Shown: positions 46,304-54,709 of the stretch, one piece after another
Numbering within the stretch: position 1 is the stretch's first letter
Layout: every line of letters starts with the position of its first letter
NCBI RefSeq assembly: GCF_002814235.1
Contig: NZ_PHSU01000039.1
Coordinates: 62,001-126,000, forward strand
Length of the DNA: 64,000 nucleotides
Source: Pseudomonas sp. QS1027
GTDB lineage: Bacteria > Pseudomonadota > Gammaproteobacteria > Pseudomonadales > Pseudomonadaceae
Reading direction: 5' to 3'
Made by a program: the position numbers and the translations under genes
The notes under the pieces: generated by a model
Database searches by the model: none
Told to the model about the DNA's origin: nothing
The model's input: the letters and a program-made list of their open reading frames with translations, nothing else

Positions 46304-46333
46304 AAAAAATCCGGCCTTGGCCGGATTTTTTTA
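46304..46333. terminator. Bidirectional terminator between RIO kinase and cueR
   Basis: The stem AATCCGGCC / GGCCGGATT with a 2-nt loop is flanked by A residues to the left and T residues to the right, so both the plus-strand RIO kinase and the minus-strand copA-cueR transcripts can end here. It overlaps the last codons of cueR. Confidence 0.85.
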
Positions 46334-46732
46334 TGGGCAGCAGCCTCCCGATGCCAGGTCCTTGAGGATCGGGCAGTCGGGTCGATGATCGCCGTGGCAG
46401 TGCTCCACCAGGTCCTGCAAGGTGTCGCGCAGGCTGGCCAGTTCCTCGATCTTGCGGCTCAATTCCTCGATATGCTGGCGGGCCAGGGCCTTGACGTCGG
46501 CGCTGGCGCGCTGGCGGTCCTGCCAGAGGGTCAGCAGCTTGCCGACCTCTTCCAGGGAGAACCCCAGGTCCCGGGACCGTTTGATAAAGGCCAGGGTGTG
46601 CAAGTCCTGCGCACTGTACAAACGGTAGCCGCTGTCCGTGCGGTTGGCGGCCTTGAGCAGGCCGATGGACTCGTAGTAACGGATCATCTTCGCGCTCAGG
46701 CCACTCTGGCGGGCTGCTTCGCCGATATTCAT
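46331..46732 (-). CDS. cueR: Copper-responsive regulator CueR
   Basis: A 133-residue MerR-family metalloregulator. The winged helix-turn-helix starts MNIGEAARQSGLSAKMIRYYE. After the dimerisation helix come the metal-binding cysteines C112 and C120 (HCHGDHRPDC), at the same numbers as in E. coli CueR, and a CC tail. It senses Cu(I) and activates MerR-type promoters with 19-bp spacers. It starts 10 bp after the copA stop, so it is probably co-transcribed with copA. Two matching operators are at 49166-49186 and 49670-49690. Confidence 0.95.
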   Translation of the reverse strand: MNIGEAARQSGLSAKMIRYYESIGLLKAANRTDSGYRLYSAQDLHTLAFIKRSRDLGFSLEEVGKLLTLWQDRQRASADVKALARQHIEELSRKIEELASLRDTLQDLVEHCHGDHRPDCPILKDLASGGCCP

Positions 46733-46742
46733 GACAACTCCT

Positions 46743-49130
46743 TCAGTCGAGGTCTTTGGGTTTCCAGGTCTTGAGCAGCAACGCATTGCTTACCACGCTG
46801 ACACTGGACAAGGCCATGGCCGCACCGGCCAGTACCGGGTTGAGCAGGCCGAAGGCGGCCAGGGGAATGCCGATCAGGTTATAGACGAAGGCCCAGAACA
46901 GATTCTGGCGGATCTTCGCGTAGGTCTTGCGGCTGATCTCCAGGGCCGCCGGCACCAGTCGCGGATCACCACGCATCAGGGTGATGCCCGCCGCATGCAT
47001 GGCGACATCGGTGCCGCCACCCATGGCAATGCCGATATCGGCGGCGGCCAGCGCCGGGGCGTCGTTGATACCATCGCCGACCATCGCCACCACGCCGTTG
47101 CGCTTCAACTCGACGATGATGGCGGCCTTGTCCGCCGGCAGCACCTGGGCGTGAACATCGTCGATGCCCAGGGCCTCGGCGACCACCCTGGCGCTGCCAC
47201 GGTTGTCGCCGGTCAGCAGGTGGCTGCTGATCTGCCGGGCCTTGAGCTGTTCGATGGCTTGCAGGGCGCCGTGCTTGAGGGTGTCGCCGAAGGCGAACAG
47301 GCCGAGCACCCGTGGTTGCGGGCTTTGCTCGATCAACCAGGACAAGGTCCGGCCTTCGGTTTCCCAGGCACTCGCCGACTCGGCCAATGCGCCTGCACTC
47401 AGGCCGCTTTCGTCGAGCAGACGCTGATTGCCCAGGGCCAGGGCGCGTTCGCCGAGACGCCCGGCAATGCCGCGTCCACTCAGCGCGCGGCTGTCACTGA
47501 CATTCTCCAGGGCCAGGCCACGTTCCGTGCAGGCGTCCAGCACCGCCTTGGCCAGGGGGTGTTCGCTGCCACGCTGGAGGGCACCGGCCAGTTGCAGCAC
47601 GCTGTCGTCGTCACCTTCCGCTGTGATCAGGTGGGCGATGCGCGGCGCGCCGGATGTGAGGGTGCCGGTCTTGTCGAAGACCACGGCGCTGACTTCATGG
47701 GCGCGCTCCAGTGCCTCGGCGTCCTTGATCAGGATGCCGTGGCGCGCGGCCACGCCGGTGCCGGCCATGATCGCCGTCGGCGTTGCCAGGCCCAGGGCAC
47801 ACGGACAGGCAATCACCAGCACCGCCACCGCATTGATCAGCGCGATCTCCAGCGGCGCGCCGTGCAGCCACCAGCCGATCAGCGTCGCCAGGGCCAGCAG
47901 CAGGACAGTCGGGACAAACACCTGGCTGACCTTGTCCACCAGTTTCTGGATCGGCGCCTTGCCGGCCTGGGCGTCTTCCACCAGGCGAATGATCCGTGCC
48001 AGAACGGTTTCGGCGCCCAGCGCGCGGGTTTTCACCAGCAGCCGACCTTCGCCGTTGATGGCCCCGCCAGTGACCGGGTCGCCGGGCTGCTTGGGCACCG
48101 GCAGGCTTTCTCCGCTGATCAGCGCTTCATCGGCGTGGCTGCGGCCTTCGACCACCTCGCCGTCCACCGGAAAGCGTTCGCCGGGTTTGACCAGCACCAG
48201 GTCGTCGAGGCGCAGGGCACTGATGGCAACGTCCTGCTCACGGCCATCGACCACCTGGATCGCCCGCTCCGGACGCAAGGCTTCCAGGGCGCGGATGGCG
48301 CTGGCGGTCTGGCGCTTGGCGCGGCTTTCCAGGTATTTGCCCAGCAGTACCAGGGCGATTACCACCGCCGAGGCTTCGAAGTACAGATGGGGCATGCTGC
48401 CGGGGGCGGCGTTGGCCCATTGATACAGGCTCAGGCCATAACCGGCGCTGGTGCCAAGGGCGACCAGCAGGTCCATATTGCCGGCCCCGGCCTTGACGGC
48501 TTTCCAGGCGGCGACATAGAAGCGTGCGCCGAAGATGAACTGCACCGGAGTGGCCAGGGCCCATTGCAGCCAGGCCGGGAGCATCCAGTGGTAACCCAGC
48601 GGCTGGGCCAGCATCGGCACCACCAGCGGCAGGGCTAAAGCGATCGCCAGCAGCAGGGACAGGCGTTCTCGGTGCAGGCGGCGTTGCTGACCCTGGGCGA
48701 CAGCAGCTTCGCTTTGGCGCAGGCTGGCACTGTAGCCGGCGTCGCTGACCGCGGCGATCAGCACGGCGGGATCGACCTGGCCGAGCAGGTCCAGATGGGC
48801 CCGTTCGCTGGCCAGGTTGACGCTGACGTTCTGCACGCCGGGCACTTTGGTCAAGGCGCGTTCGACCCGGCCGGCGCAGGAGGCGCAGGTCATGCCGCCG
48901 ATCTCCAGTTCCAGGCTGTGGGTGGGGACGCTGTAGCCGGCCTGTTCGATGGCACTGAGCAGCGCCGGCAGGCTATCGGCCGGGGCCTGGACGCGGGCCT
49001 GTTCGGTGGCGAGGTTGACGCTGACGGCACTGGCGCCGGCGACCTTGCTCAGGGCGCGCTCGACACGGCCGGCGCAACTGGCACAGGTCATGCCGGCGAT
49101 CGGCAGGTCGAAGAGGGTGGAGGCGAGCAT
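46743..49130 (-). CDS. copA: Copper-exporting P1B-type ATPase CopA
   Basis: A 795-residue heavy-metal ATPase. Two N-terminal metal-binding domains each carry GMTCASC (first near residues 14-20, second near 80). Eight membrane segments follow with the CPC ion motif (VIACPCALGLATPTA), the phosphorylation site VVFDKTGTLT, the HP motif SEHPLAKAV and GDGINDAPALAAAD. It pumps cytosolic Cu(I) to the periplasm. The start MLASTLFDLPIAG is preferred to one 12 codons upstream. Its promoter has a CueR operator. Confidence 0.97.
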   Translation of the reverse strand: MLASTLFDLPIAGMTCASCAGRVERALSKVAGASAVSVNLATEQARVQAPADSLPALLSAIEQAGYSVPTHSLELEIGGMTCASCAGRVERALTKVPGVQNVSVNLASERAHLDLLGQVDPAVLIAAVSDAGYSASLRQSEAAVAQGQQRRLHRERLSLLLAIALALPLVVPMLAQPLGYHWMLPAWLQWALATPVQFIFGARFYVAAWKAVKAGAGNMDLLVALGTSAGYGLSLYQWANAAPGSMPHLYFEASAVVIALVLLGKYLESRAKRQTASAIRALEALRPERAIQVVDGREQDVAISALRLDDLVLVKPGERFPVDGEVVEGRSHADEALISGESLPVPKQPGDPVTGGAINGEGRLLVKTRALGAETVLARIIRLVEDAQAGKAPIQKLVDKVSQVFVPTVLLLALATLIGWWLHGAPLEIALINAVAVLVIACPCALGLATPTAIMAGTGVAARHGILIKDAEALERAHEVSAVVFDKTGTLTSGAPRIAHLITAEGDDDSVLQLAGALQRGSEHPLAKAVLDACTERGLALENVSDSRALSGRGIAGRLGERALALGNQRLLDESGLSAGALAESASAWETEGRTLSWLIEQSPQPRVLGLFAFGDTLKHGALQAIEQLKARQISSHLLTGDNRGSARVVAEALGIDDVHAQVLPADKAAIIVELKRNGVVAMVGDGINDAPALAAADIGIAMGGGTDVAMHAAGITLMRGDPRLVPAALEISRKTYAKIRQNLFWAFVYNLIGIPLAAFGLLNPVLAGAAMALSSVSVVSNALLLKTWKPKDLD

Positions 49131-49158
49131 GGGCAATACTCCTGGAGAAGTTGCCCCA

Positions 49159-49190
49159 AGGATCAACCTTGCCCCCTTGGCAAGGTCAAG
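49159..49190 (-). promoter_or_regulatory. CueR-controlled copA promoter
   Basis: Palindromic arms ACCTTGCC (49166-49173) and GGCAAGGT (49179-49186) are separated by 5 bp. On the minus strand TTGACC (-35) and GATCCT (weak -10) are separated by 19 bp, the over-long spacer typical of MerR-family activation. It lies 29 bp before the copA ATG and just past the stop of the upstream hypothetical gene. Confidence 0.85.
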
Positions 49191-49193
49191 CCC

Positions 49194-49580
49194 TTAATCG
49201 TAACCCAGCGGCGCCTGTTTCAGGCGCAGGCCTTCCGGGCCGCCGACGATGGCGAATTTGCGCACATCGCCGCCGTTGAGCTTGATCACCTGTTCGGGGG
49301 TGGTCAGCATGCCGGCTTCGCAGCCTGGGGTCTGTCCGGGCAGGAATTTCAAGCGGATCGAGACATTGCCTGGCGGCAGGTTGAAGGAGGTGGACTGTTC
49401 CTGGAACAGCCGGGCGGACAGCTGATCCTGGAGATAGATGCCGATCTCGCAAGAGGTGGAGACTTCCAGGCGCTCGCGAGAAATGATCAGTACGGCGTAG
49501 TTCTCTCCGGCTGCGCTGGCGAAAGGACTCGCACCGAAAATACTGAGAAGGCCGAACAGGCTGAATGCTGACCAGCGCAT
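49194..49580 (-). CDS. Conserved exported hypothetical protein
   Basis: A 128-residue protein with a signal peptide (MRWSAFSLFGLLSIFGASPFASA). The mature part has two cysteines (TSCEIGIYL and TPGCEAG) that may form a disulfide in the periplasm, and a beta-rich pattern (VSIRLKFLPG, VIKLNGGDVRKFAIVGG). I do not recognise a named family. It is upstream of copA on the same strand, but copA has its own CueR promoter, so a copper link is only contextual. Confidence 0.7.
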   Translation of the reverse strand: MRWSAFSLFGLLSIFGASPFASAAGENYAVLIISRERLEVSTSCEIGIYLQDQLSARLFQEQSTSFNLPPGNVSIRLKFLPGQTPGCEAGMLTTPEQVIKLNGGDVRKFAIVGGPEGLRLKQAPLGYD

Positions 49581-49666
49581 GGCTGAATCTCCTACGGTTT
49601 GATCGTCGATGCCGAAGCTTGGCGCAGGCTCGCGTTAAATGCCAGCCCGGCAGTGTCATCAGGAAC

Positions 49667-49697
49667 TTGACCTTGCCACCGTGGCAAGCTTGAGACT
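49667..49697 (+). promoter_or_regulatory. CueR-controlled copZ promoter
   Basis: Arms ACCTTGCC (49670-49677) and GGCAAGCT (49683-49690) have the same 8-5-8 spacing as the copA operator. TTGACC (49667-49672) and GAGACT (49692-49697) are separated by 19 bp. The copZ ATG is 32 bp downstream. Confidence 0.85.
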
Positions 49698-49728
49698 GCA
49701 AGCATTCCCCCATGAAAGGAGCTGTGTC

Positions 49729-49932
49729 ATGCAAGTCTTCAATGTCCAGGGTATGTCCTGCGGTCACTGTGTACGGGCCATTACCCAGGCGGTCCAGGCC
49801 CGCGATCCGGCGGCCGATGTGCGGGTCGACCTGGCGGCGAAGGAAGTCGGCGTCAGCAGCAGTCGGTTGTCGGCGGAGGACGTGCTCAGCGCCATCGGCG
49901 AAGAGGGTTATGAGGCGAAGCTGGCCAACTGA
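49729..49932 (+). CDS. copZ: Copper chaperone CopZ
   Basis: A 67-residue HMA-fold protein: MQVFNVQGMSCGHCVRAITQ with the Cu(I)-binding GMSCGHC motif, then a beta-alpha-beta fold ending AIGEEGYEAKLAN. It binds cytosolic Cu(I) and can deliver it to CopA and CueR. An AAGGAGCT ribosome site precedes the ATG. The gene is divergent from the copA side and has its own CueR box. Confidence 0.95.
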   Translation: MQVFNVQGMSCGHCVRAITQAVQARDPAADVRVDLAAKEVGVSSSRLSAEDVLSAIGEEGYEAKLAN

Positions 49933-50030
49933 CGCACCAGGTTTTTTAATAGTTAGCGACCTATCAGATTGTCCAAGGCCTCCTCGCGCCGCTAGACTAG
50001 CGACCCGCGCCGATCCTCCCTGGACACCTG

Positions 50031-51218
50031 ATGAACCTGCGAACCATCCTGATTCTTGGCGCCCTGAGCGCTTTTGCGCCCTTGGCGATCGACTTCTACC
50101 TGCCGGGCTTTCCGGCCATGGCCACGGCCTTCGGCACCGATGAAAAACATATCCAGCTGACCCTGGCGGTGTATTTCCTCGGTCTCTCCATCGGCCAGTT
50201 GGCCTATGGGCCGGTAGCCGATCGCTTCGGTCGGCGGCTGCCATTGCTGGTGGGGGTGGCGCTGTTCACCGTCGCGTCCCTGGCCTGCTCTTTCGCCCCG
50301 AGCCTGGACTGGCTGATCGCCGCGCGTTTCGTCCAGGCCCTGGGTGGCTGTGCCGGGATGGTGATTTCCCGGGCGGTGGTGAGCGACAAATGCGACGCGG
50401 TGGGTTCGGCCAAGGTCTTCTCACAGCTGATGCTGGTGGTGGGACTGGCACCGATCCTGGCGCCGATGCTCGGCGGCGTGCTGGTCAACCTCTATGGCTG
50501 GCATTCGATCTTTCTCGCCCTGACGATCTTCAGTGCCCTGGCGGCCATCGCCGTGATCCTTGGCCTGCCTGAGAGCCTGCCGGCCAATCAGCCGCGTCCA
50601 CCGTTGTCGGGTGCGTTGCGCCAATACGGCCGCTTGCTGGGCGACCGCCTGTTCCTCGGCCATGCCCTGACCGGCGGCATCGCGATTGCCGGGATGTTTG
50701 CCTATATCGCCGGCTCGCCGTTCGTGTTCATCAAGCTTTATGGTGTGCCGGCCGAGCACTACGGCTGGTTGTTCGGCACCAACGCCGCGGGTTTTATCCT
50801 GACCGCACAGGTCAACGCGCGTCTGCTGGCCAAACGCGGCCCGGCTTTTCTGCTGGTACGCGCGGTGTGGGTCTACCTGGCAGCCGGCCTGACGCTGCTG
50901 GCGATCAGCAGCCTGCACCCGCAACAGCTGTGGCCGATGCTGGTGCCGTTGTTCATTTGTATTTCCAGCCTGGGCTGCATTTTGCCCAACGCCTCGGCCT
51001 GCGCCATGAGCGGCCAGGGCGCGCGCGCCGGCAGCGCCTCGGCGACGCTGGGTTGCCTGCAATTCGGCGTGGCAGCAGCGGCGGCGTCATTGGTCGGTGT
51101 GTTACACGATGGCAGCGCCGTGCCGATGGCCCTGGTCATCAGCTTGTGCGGTGTGCTGGTGGTCACGCTGGCCACGTCGACTCGCCGCGTACACAACGCG
51201 CGAGTCATCCAGGGCTAG
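50031..51218 (+). CDS. Bcr/CflA family drug-resistance MFS transporter
   Basis: A 395-residue major facilitator with 12 membrane helices. The N-terminus (LGALSAFAPLAIDFYLPGFPAM) has the D-x-Y-LP motif of the Bcr/CflA drug:proton antiporters. The motif A loop GPVADRFGRRLPLLVG follows helix 2, and RFVQALGGCAGMVISRAVVSD contains motif C-like sequence. Substrates in this family include bicyclomycin and chloramphenicol; the one used here is unknown. Confidence 0.9.
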   Translation: MNLRTILILGALSAFAPLAIDFYLPGFPAMATAFGTDEKHIQLTLAVYFLGLSIGQLAYGPVADRFGRRLPLLVGVALFTVASLACSFAPSLDWLIAARFVQALGGCAGMVISRAVVSDKCDAVGSAKVFSQLMLVVGLAPILAPMLGGVLVNLYGWHSIFLALTIFSALAAIAVILGLPESLPANQPRPPLSGALRQYGRLLGDRLFLGHALTGGIAIAGMFAYIAGSPFVFIKLYGVPAEHYGWLFGTNAAGFILTAQVNARLLAKRGPAFLLVRAVWVYLAAGLTLLAISSLHPQQLWPMLVPLFICISSLGCILPNASACAMSGQGARAGSASATLGCLQFGVAAAAASLVGVLHDGSAVPMALVISLCGVLVVTLATSTRRVHNARVIQG

Positions 51219-51233
51219 GTTCCCGACGCGGGA

Positions 51234-51413
51234 TTAGCCGACGGCGCGTTGCCGGTGTTCGGGGAAAGCGTGGGGGGCCTGCAGCCTGCTTTGCAGGGTG
51301 GTGACAAAGGCTCGGGCTTCAGCTTCGCTACGGAAGGTCACCACGTGCTGGTCCAGACGGACCTGCCATTGATTGCCGTGGGGCCTGGTCAGTTCTTTGA
51401 GCAGTATATTCAT
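51234..51413 (-). CDS. Small hypothetical protein (59 aa)
   Basis: A 59-codon frame starting ATG 51413: MNILLKELTRPHGNQWQVRL, continuing DQHVVTFRSEAEARAFVTTL and ending in a basic HRQRAVG tail. A perfect AGGAGG ribosome site lies eight bases before the ATG on the minus strand, which strongly supports translation. The pattern (a short beta strand pair followed by a helix) resembles small DUF2188-like folds, but I cannot assign a family. It converges on the Bcr/CflA gene. Confidence 0.65.
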   Translation of the reverse strand: MNILLKELTRPHGNQWQVRLDQHVVTFRSEAEARAFVTTLQSRLQAPHAFPEHRQRAVG

Positions 51414-51557
51414 TGCGCACTTCCTCCTGTTGGTAACGGCTCATTCTCTGTTTCTTGAAAATGACTGCGATAAAACCAAAACAGCAGTGAGGGTACGATT
51501 GTAGCGCTGATTTCCTGCTTGCAGATGACCAGGCTCAATCATCTGACTGGTGGTTGC

Positions 51558-52571
51558 TCAGAACCCTTCCAGCACGATCTTGCCCTTGGCCTTGCCGCTT
51601 TCCAGAAACTCATGGGCACGGCGCAGGTTGGTGGCATTGATCGGGCCGAAGTGCTCGCCCACCGTGGTTTTCAACACACCGGCATCGATCAGCTCGGCGA
51701 CGCGGTTGAGCAGGTTGTGCTGTTCGATCATGTCGTCGGTCTCGAACATCGAGCGGGTGTACATGAACTCCCAGTGCAACGACAGGCTCTTGCGCTTGAG
51801 CTTGCTGATGTCGAGGCCTTTCGGGTCGTCGATCAGCGCCAGCTTGCCCTGGGGCTTGAGGGCTTCGACCAGTTGATCGAGGTGGCTGTCGGTCTGGGTC
51901 AGGCTGGCGACATGGGTCACCTGCGCCTGGCCATGGGCCTTGAGTTCTTCGCTCAACGGCCGGCTGTGATCGATCACCAGATCGGCGCCCAGCGCGGTTA
52001 CCCAGTCCTTGGTTTCGGCTCGCGAAGCGGTGCCGATGACTTTCAGGCCGGTCAATTGGCTGGCGAGCTGGGTCAGGATCGAACCGACGCCACCGGCCGC
52101 ACCGACGATCAGCAGGCTCTGGCCCTGATCGGCCTTGTTCTCGGCGATCTGCAGGCGCTCGAACAACAGCTCCCAGGCGGTGATGGCGGTCAGCGGCAAG
52201 GCGGCGGCTTCGGCAAAGCCCAGGCTTTTCGGCTTGTGCCCGACGATGCGCTCATCCACTACGTGCAACTCGCTGTTGCCACCGGGACGGGTCAGGGAGC
52301 CCGCATAGAAAACCGGGTCGCCGACCTTGAACAGGCTGACGTTGCTGCCCACCGCCTTGACCACACCGGCTACATCCCAGCCGAGCACCTTGGCCTCGCC
52401 GTTTTCCGGCGGCATGAATTGACGGACCTTGGTGTCCACCGGATTGACGGAGATCGCCTTGACCTCCACCAGCAGGTCACGGGGGCCGGCGACCGGGGCG
52501 GGCAGCTCGATGTCTTGCAGGGACAGCGGGTCGGTGACGGGCAGGGACGCGTAGAAGGCAATGGCTTTCAT
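51558..52571 (-). CDS. Zinc-independent alcohol dehydrogenase / quinone oxidoreductase family
   Basis: A 337-residue medium-chain dehydrogenase of the ZADH subgroup. An N-terminal GroES-like domain (PAPVAGPRDLLVEVKAISVNPVDTKVR) is followed by a Rossmann domain with the NADPH loop IVGAAGGVGSILTQLA (about 152-167). Cysteine/histidine zinc ligands of the classic enzymes are absent. It probably reduces quinones or enones. The LysR regulator 118 bp away is divergent, so it is a plausible target. Confidence 0.9.
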   Translation of the reverse strand: MKAIAFYASLPVTDPLSLQDIELPAPVAGPRDLLVEVKAISVNPVDTKVRQFMPPENGEAKVLGWDVAGVVKAVGSNVSLFKVGDPVFYAGSLTRPGGNSELHVVDERIVGHKPKSLGFAEAAALPLTAITAWELLFERLQIAENKADQGQSLLIVGAAGGVGSILTQLASQLTGLKVIGTASRAETKDWVTALGADLVIDHSRPLSEELKAHGQAQVTHVASLTQTDSHLDQLVEALKPQGKLALIDDPKGLDISKLKRKSLSLHWEFMYTRSMFETDDMIEQHNLLNRVAELIDAGVLKTTVGEHFGPINATNLRRAHEFLESGKAKGKIVLEGF

Positions 52572-52689
52572 GGGAAAACTCCAGAGGGCAGTGATTTCGA
52601 TGGCGTCATGATTGGCTATTTCACTTGAAGATAAAACCGGCTAAAACAGCAGGCTCTTTCAATATTTTTTTGATAATGCCGAGGCTGCC

Positions 52690-53610
52690 ATGCTGCGTTT
52701 CGATGACTTGCAGTTGTTTGTCCGTGCCGCTGACCTGGGCAGCCTGTCGGCGGCGGCGCGGGTCATGGACATGTCGGCGGCGGTGGCCAGCGCGGCCTTG
52801 AAGCGCATCGAGCAGCAACTGGGCGCGCGCCTGCTGGCGCGCTCGACCCGCAGCCTGAGGCTGACGGCCGAAGGCGAGGGCTTTCTTGAATATGCCCGGG
52901 GCGCGTTGAGCCAACTCGATGAGGGGCGCCGGCTGCTGGCCCGCGGCCAGGACCAGGTCAGCGGCGTCTTGCAGTTGTCCGCGCCCTCGGACTTCGGGCG
53001 CAACCTGCTGCTGCCCTGGCTGGACGAGTTCCAGCGCGAGCATCCGCAACTGACCGTACGCCTGCTGCTGGGCGACCGCATCGCCGATCTGTTCCGCCAG
53101 CCGGTGGACATTGCCTTGCGTTATGGCGAGCCGGAGGACTCCAGCCTGGTGGCGCTGCCAGTCGCCCCGGACAACCGCCGGGTGCTGTGCGCGGCACCGG
53201 GTTATCTGGCGCGGCACGGCGAACCCCGCACCTTGGCGCAACTGGCGCAGCACAACTGCCTGCTCTACATGCTGAGCAGCCGGGTGCATGACCATTGGAG
53301 TTTTCACGACGGCAAGCGCGAAGTCGGCCTGACCGTCAGCGGCGACCGCTTCAGCGACGATGCCGATGTGGTCCGGCGCTGGGCCGTGGCCGGGGTCGGT
53401 ATCGCCTACAAATCCTGGCTGGATGTGTCGGCTGATGTTCTCGCTGGACGCTTGCAAGTGCTGTTGCCGGAGTTGCGCTGTGAGCGCGCTCCGCTGAATT
53501 TGTTGTGCGCCCATCGCGCCCAATTGAGTAAGCCGGTGAACCTGTTGCGCGAGATGCTGAGCCGGCGTTGCGCGCAGCTCGGGCGCCTGGCGCCGGTTTC
53601 CCGGTCATGA
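52690..53610 (+). CDS. LysR family transcriptional regulator
   Basis: A 306-residue regulator. The N-terminal helix-turn-helix (MLRFDDLQLFVRAADLGSLS, ARVMDMSAAVASAALKRIEQ) is followed by a LysR substrate-binding domain (VSGVLQLSAPSDFGRNLLLPWLDEF, DIALRYGEPEDSSLVALPVA). It belongs to the group often found divergent from oxidoreductases, and here it is divergent from the ZADH gene. The ligand is unknown. Confidence 0.92.
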   Translation: MLRFDDLQLFVRAADLGSLSAAARVMDMSAAVASAALKRIEQQLGARLLARSTRSLRLTAEGEGFLEYARGALSQLDEGRRLLARGQDQVSGVLQLSAPSDFGRNLLLPWLDEFQREHPQLTVRLLLGDRIADLFRQPVDIALRYGEPEDSSLVALPVAPDNRRVLCAAPGYLARHGEPRTLAQLAQHNCLLYMLSSRVHDHWSFHDGKREVGLTVSGDRFSDDADVVRRWAVAGVGIAYKSWLDVSADVLAGRLQVLLPELRCERAPLNLLCAHRAQLSKPVNLLREMLSRRCAQLGRLAPVSRS

Positions 53611-53695
53611 GACAGGCAAATCCTGAAGAGGTTCTGTTACAACCCGTTCAGGAATAAAGGTCGGCTCCGCGCACATTGTGGTTTAGGCTGAATAC

Positions 53696-53707
53696 ATTGG
53701 ATCCAAT
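53696..53707. promoter_or_regulatory. VanR/GntR-type operator palindrome
   Basis: A perfect 12-bp palindrome ATTGGATCCAAT, identical to the operator bound by the GntR-family repressor VanR of Caulobacter. It lies 164 bp before the ArsR-family gene. No GntR gene is encoded nearby, so any regulator would act from elsewhere. A BamHI-like palindrome of this length can also occur by chance. Confidence 0.45.
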
Positions 53708-53870
53708 ATCCTTTCGGCGGATGACGCATTTTGTTTCATTCGCCGCCGTTGATTGCCAAACGACGAAAAAATCGCCCACTTTTTGGCATTTTCGCGTCTT
53801 GGCTTGGGCGGGATTACTCCTCAGTATGCCCCGTGTGCGTTCGATCAGTGTTTCAACAGGGAGTGAAGAC

Positions 53871-54584
53871 ATGGAATATGCACCTTGCGTCAGTCAGATT
53901 GCCACGTTGCTTGCGGACCCCAAGCGCAGTGCAATGATGTGGGCGTTGTTGGATGGCAGCGCCCGGGCTGCCGATGAGTTGGCTTTATCCACGGGCCTGT
54001 CGCTGTCCTCGGCCAGCGCCCATCTGGCGCGCCTGAGTTCAGGCGGCCTGGTCCGTATCGAGGAGCGCGGGCGCAAGCGCTTCTTCCGCCTCGCCGCCCC
54101 GGAAGTCGGCACGGCGGTGCAAGCCTTGGCGAGTGCTTCATTGGCCAGTGCACCGCTGGCGATGGCGCATGCGGTCAAGGCCCTGGCCCCCGACGCCGAT
54201 GCCTTGCGGCATGCCCGGGTGTGCCACGATCATCTGGGTGGTGAGTTGGCCTGCGAGCTGTACCAGCGCTTGCTGGGAGCGGGTTGGGTCGAACAGCAGG
54301 AACTACGCTTGCGGGTCACCAGCAAGGGCGCGGCACGCCTGGCCGAGCGCGGCCTCTACATCCAGGCATTGGCCCATGGGCAGCGTGAAATCGCCTGTGT
54401 CTGCCACGACCTGCACCGTCGCCCGCACCTGGGTGGCGCGCTGGGCGCCGGGCTGCTGCAACTGTTCCTGCAATCCGGTTGGCTGGCCTCGCGGGAAGAC
54501 TCCCGGGCCTTGCAGGTGTCCGTGCTCGGGCAGCGGCAGATCGACAGGCTGGCCAGTGAAATCGAGCTCGAATTGGCCGGCTGA
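53871..54584 (+). CDS. ArsR family transcriptional regulator
   Basis: A 237-residue ArsR-type regulator with an N-terminal winged helix (VSQIATLLADPKRSAMMWAL, GLSLSSASAHLARLSSGGLV, RKRFFRLA). A long C-terminal extension repeats a Cys-His-Asp pattern: RVCHDHLGGELA at about 122-133 and CVCHDLHRRPHLGGALG at about 180-196. This extension is typical of a larger ArsR subgroup whose ligand is unknown. The MFS transporter follows 125 bp downstream. The ATG is preceded by GGGAGTG. Confidence 0.88.
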   Translation: MEYAPCVSQIATLLADPKRSAMMWALLDGSARAADELALSTGLSLSSASAHLARLSSGGLVRIEERGRKRFFRLAAPEVGTAVQALASASLASAPLAMAHAVKALAPDADALRHARVCHDHLGGELACELYQRLLGAGWVEQQELRLRVTSKGAARLAERGLYIQALAHGQREIACVCHDLHRRPHLGGALGAGLLQLFLQSGWLASREDSRALQVSVLGQRQIDRLASEIELELAG

Positions 54585-54709
54585 GCCCCGGTGGCCTGCC
54601 GCACGGATGCGGCGGGCGTCGCTCAAGACTGCGAACAGGTCGCATCCAGAAACAAGCCCTCCTGACGATACCGCACACTCGATCGAAGATTCGAATCGAG
54701 GGATATCCC

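Noticed and set aside
46731..48638. 635-codon plus-strand frame opposite copA
   Set aside because: Antisense to the P-type ATPase motifs; compositional shadow.
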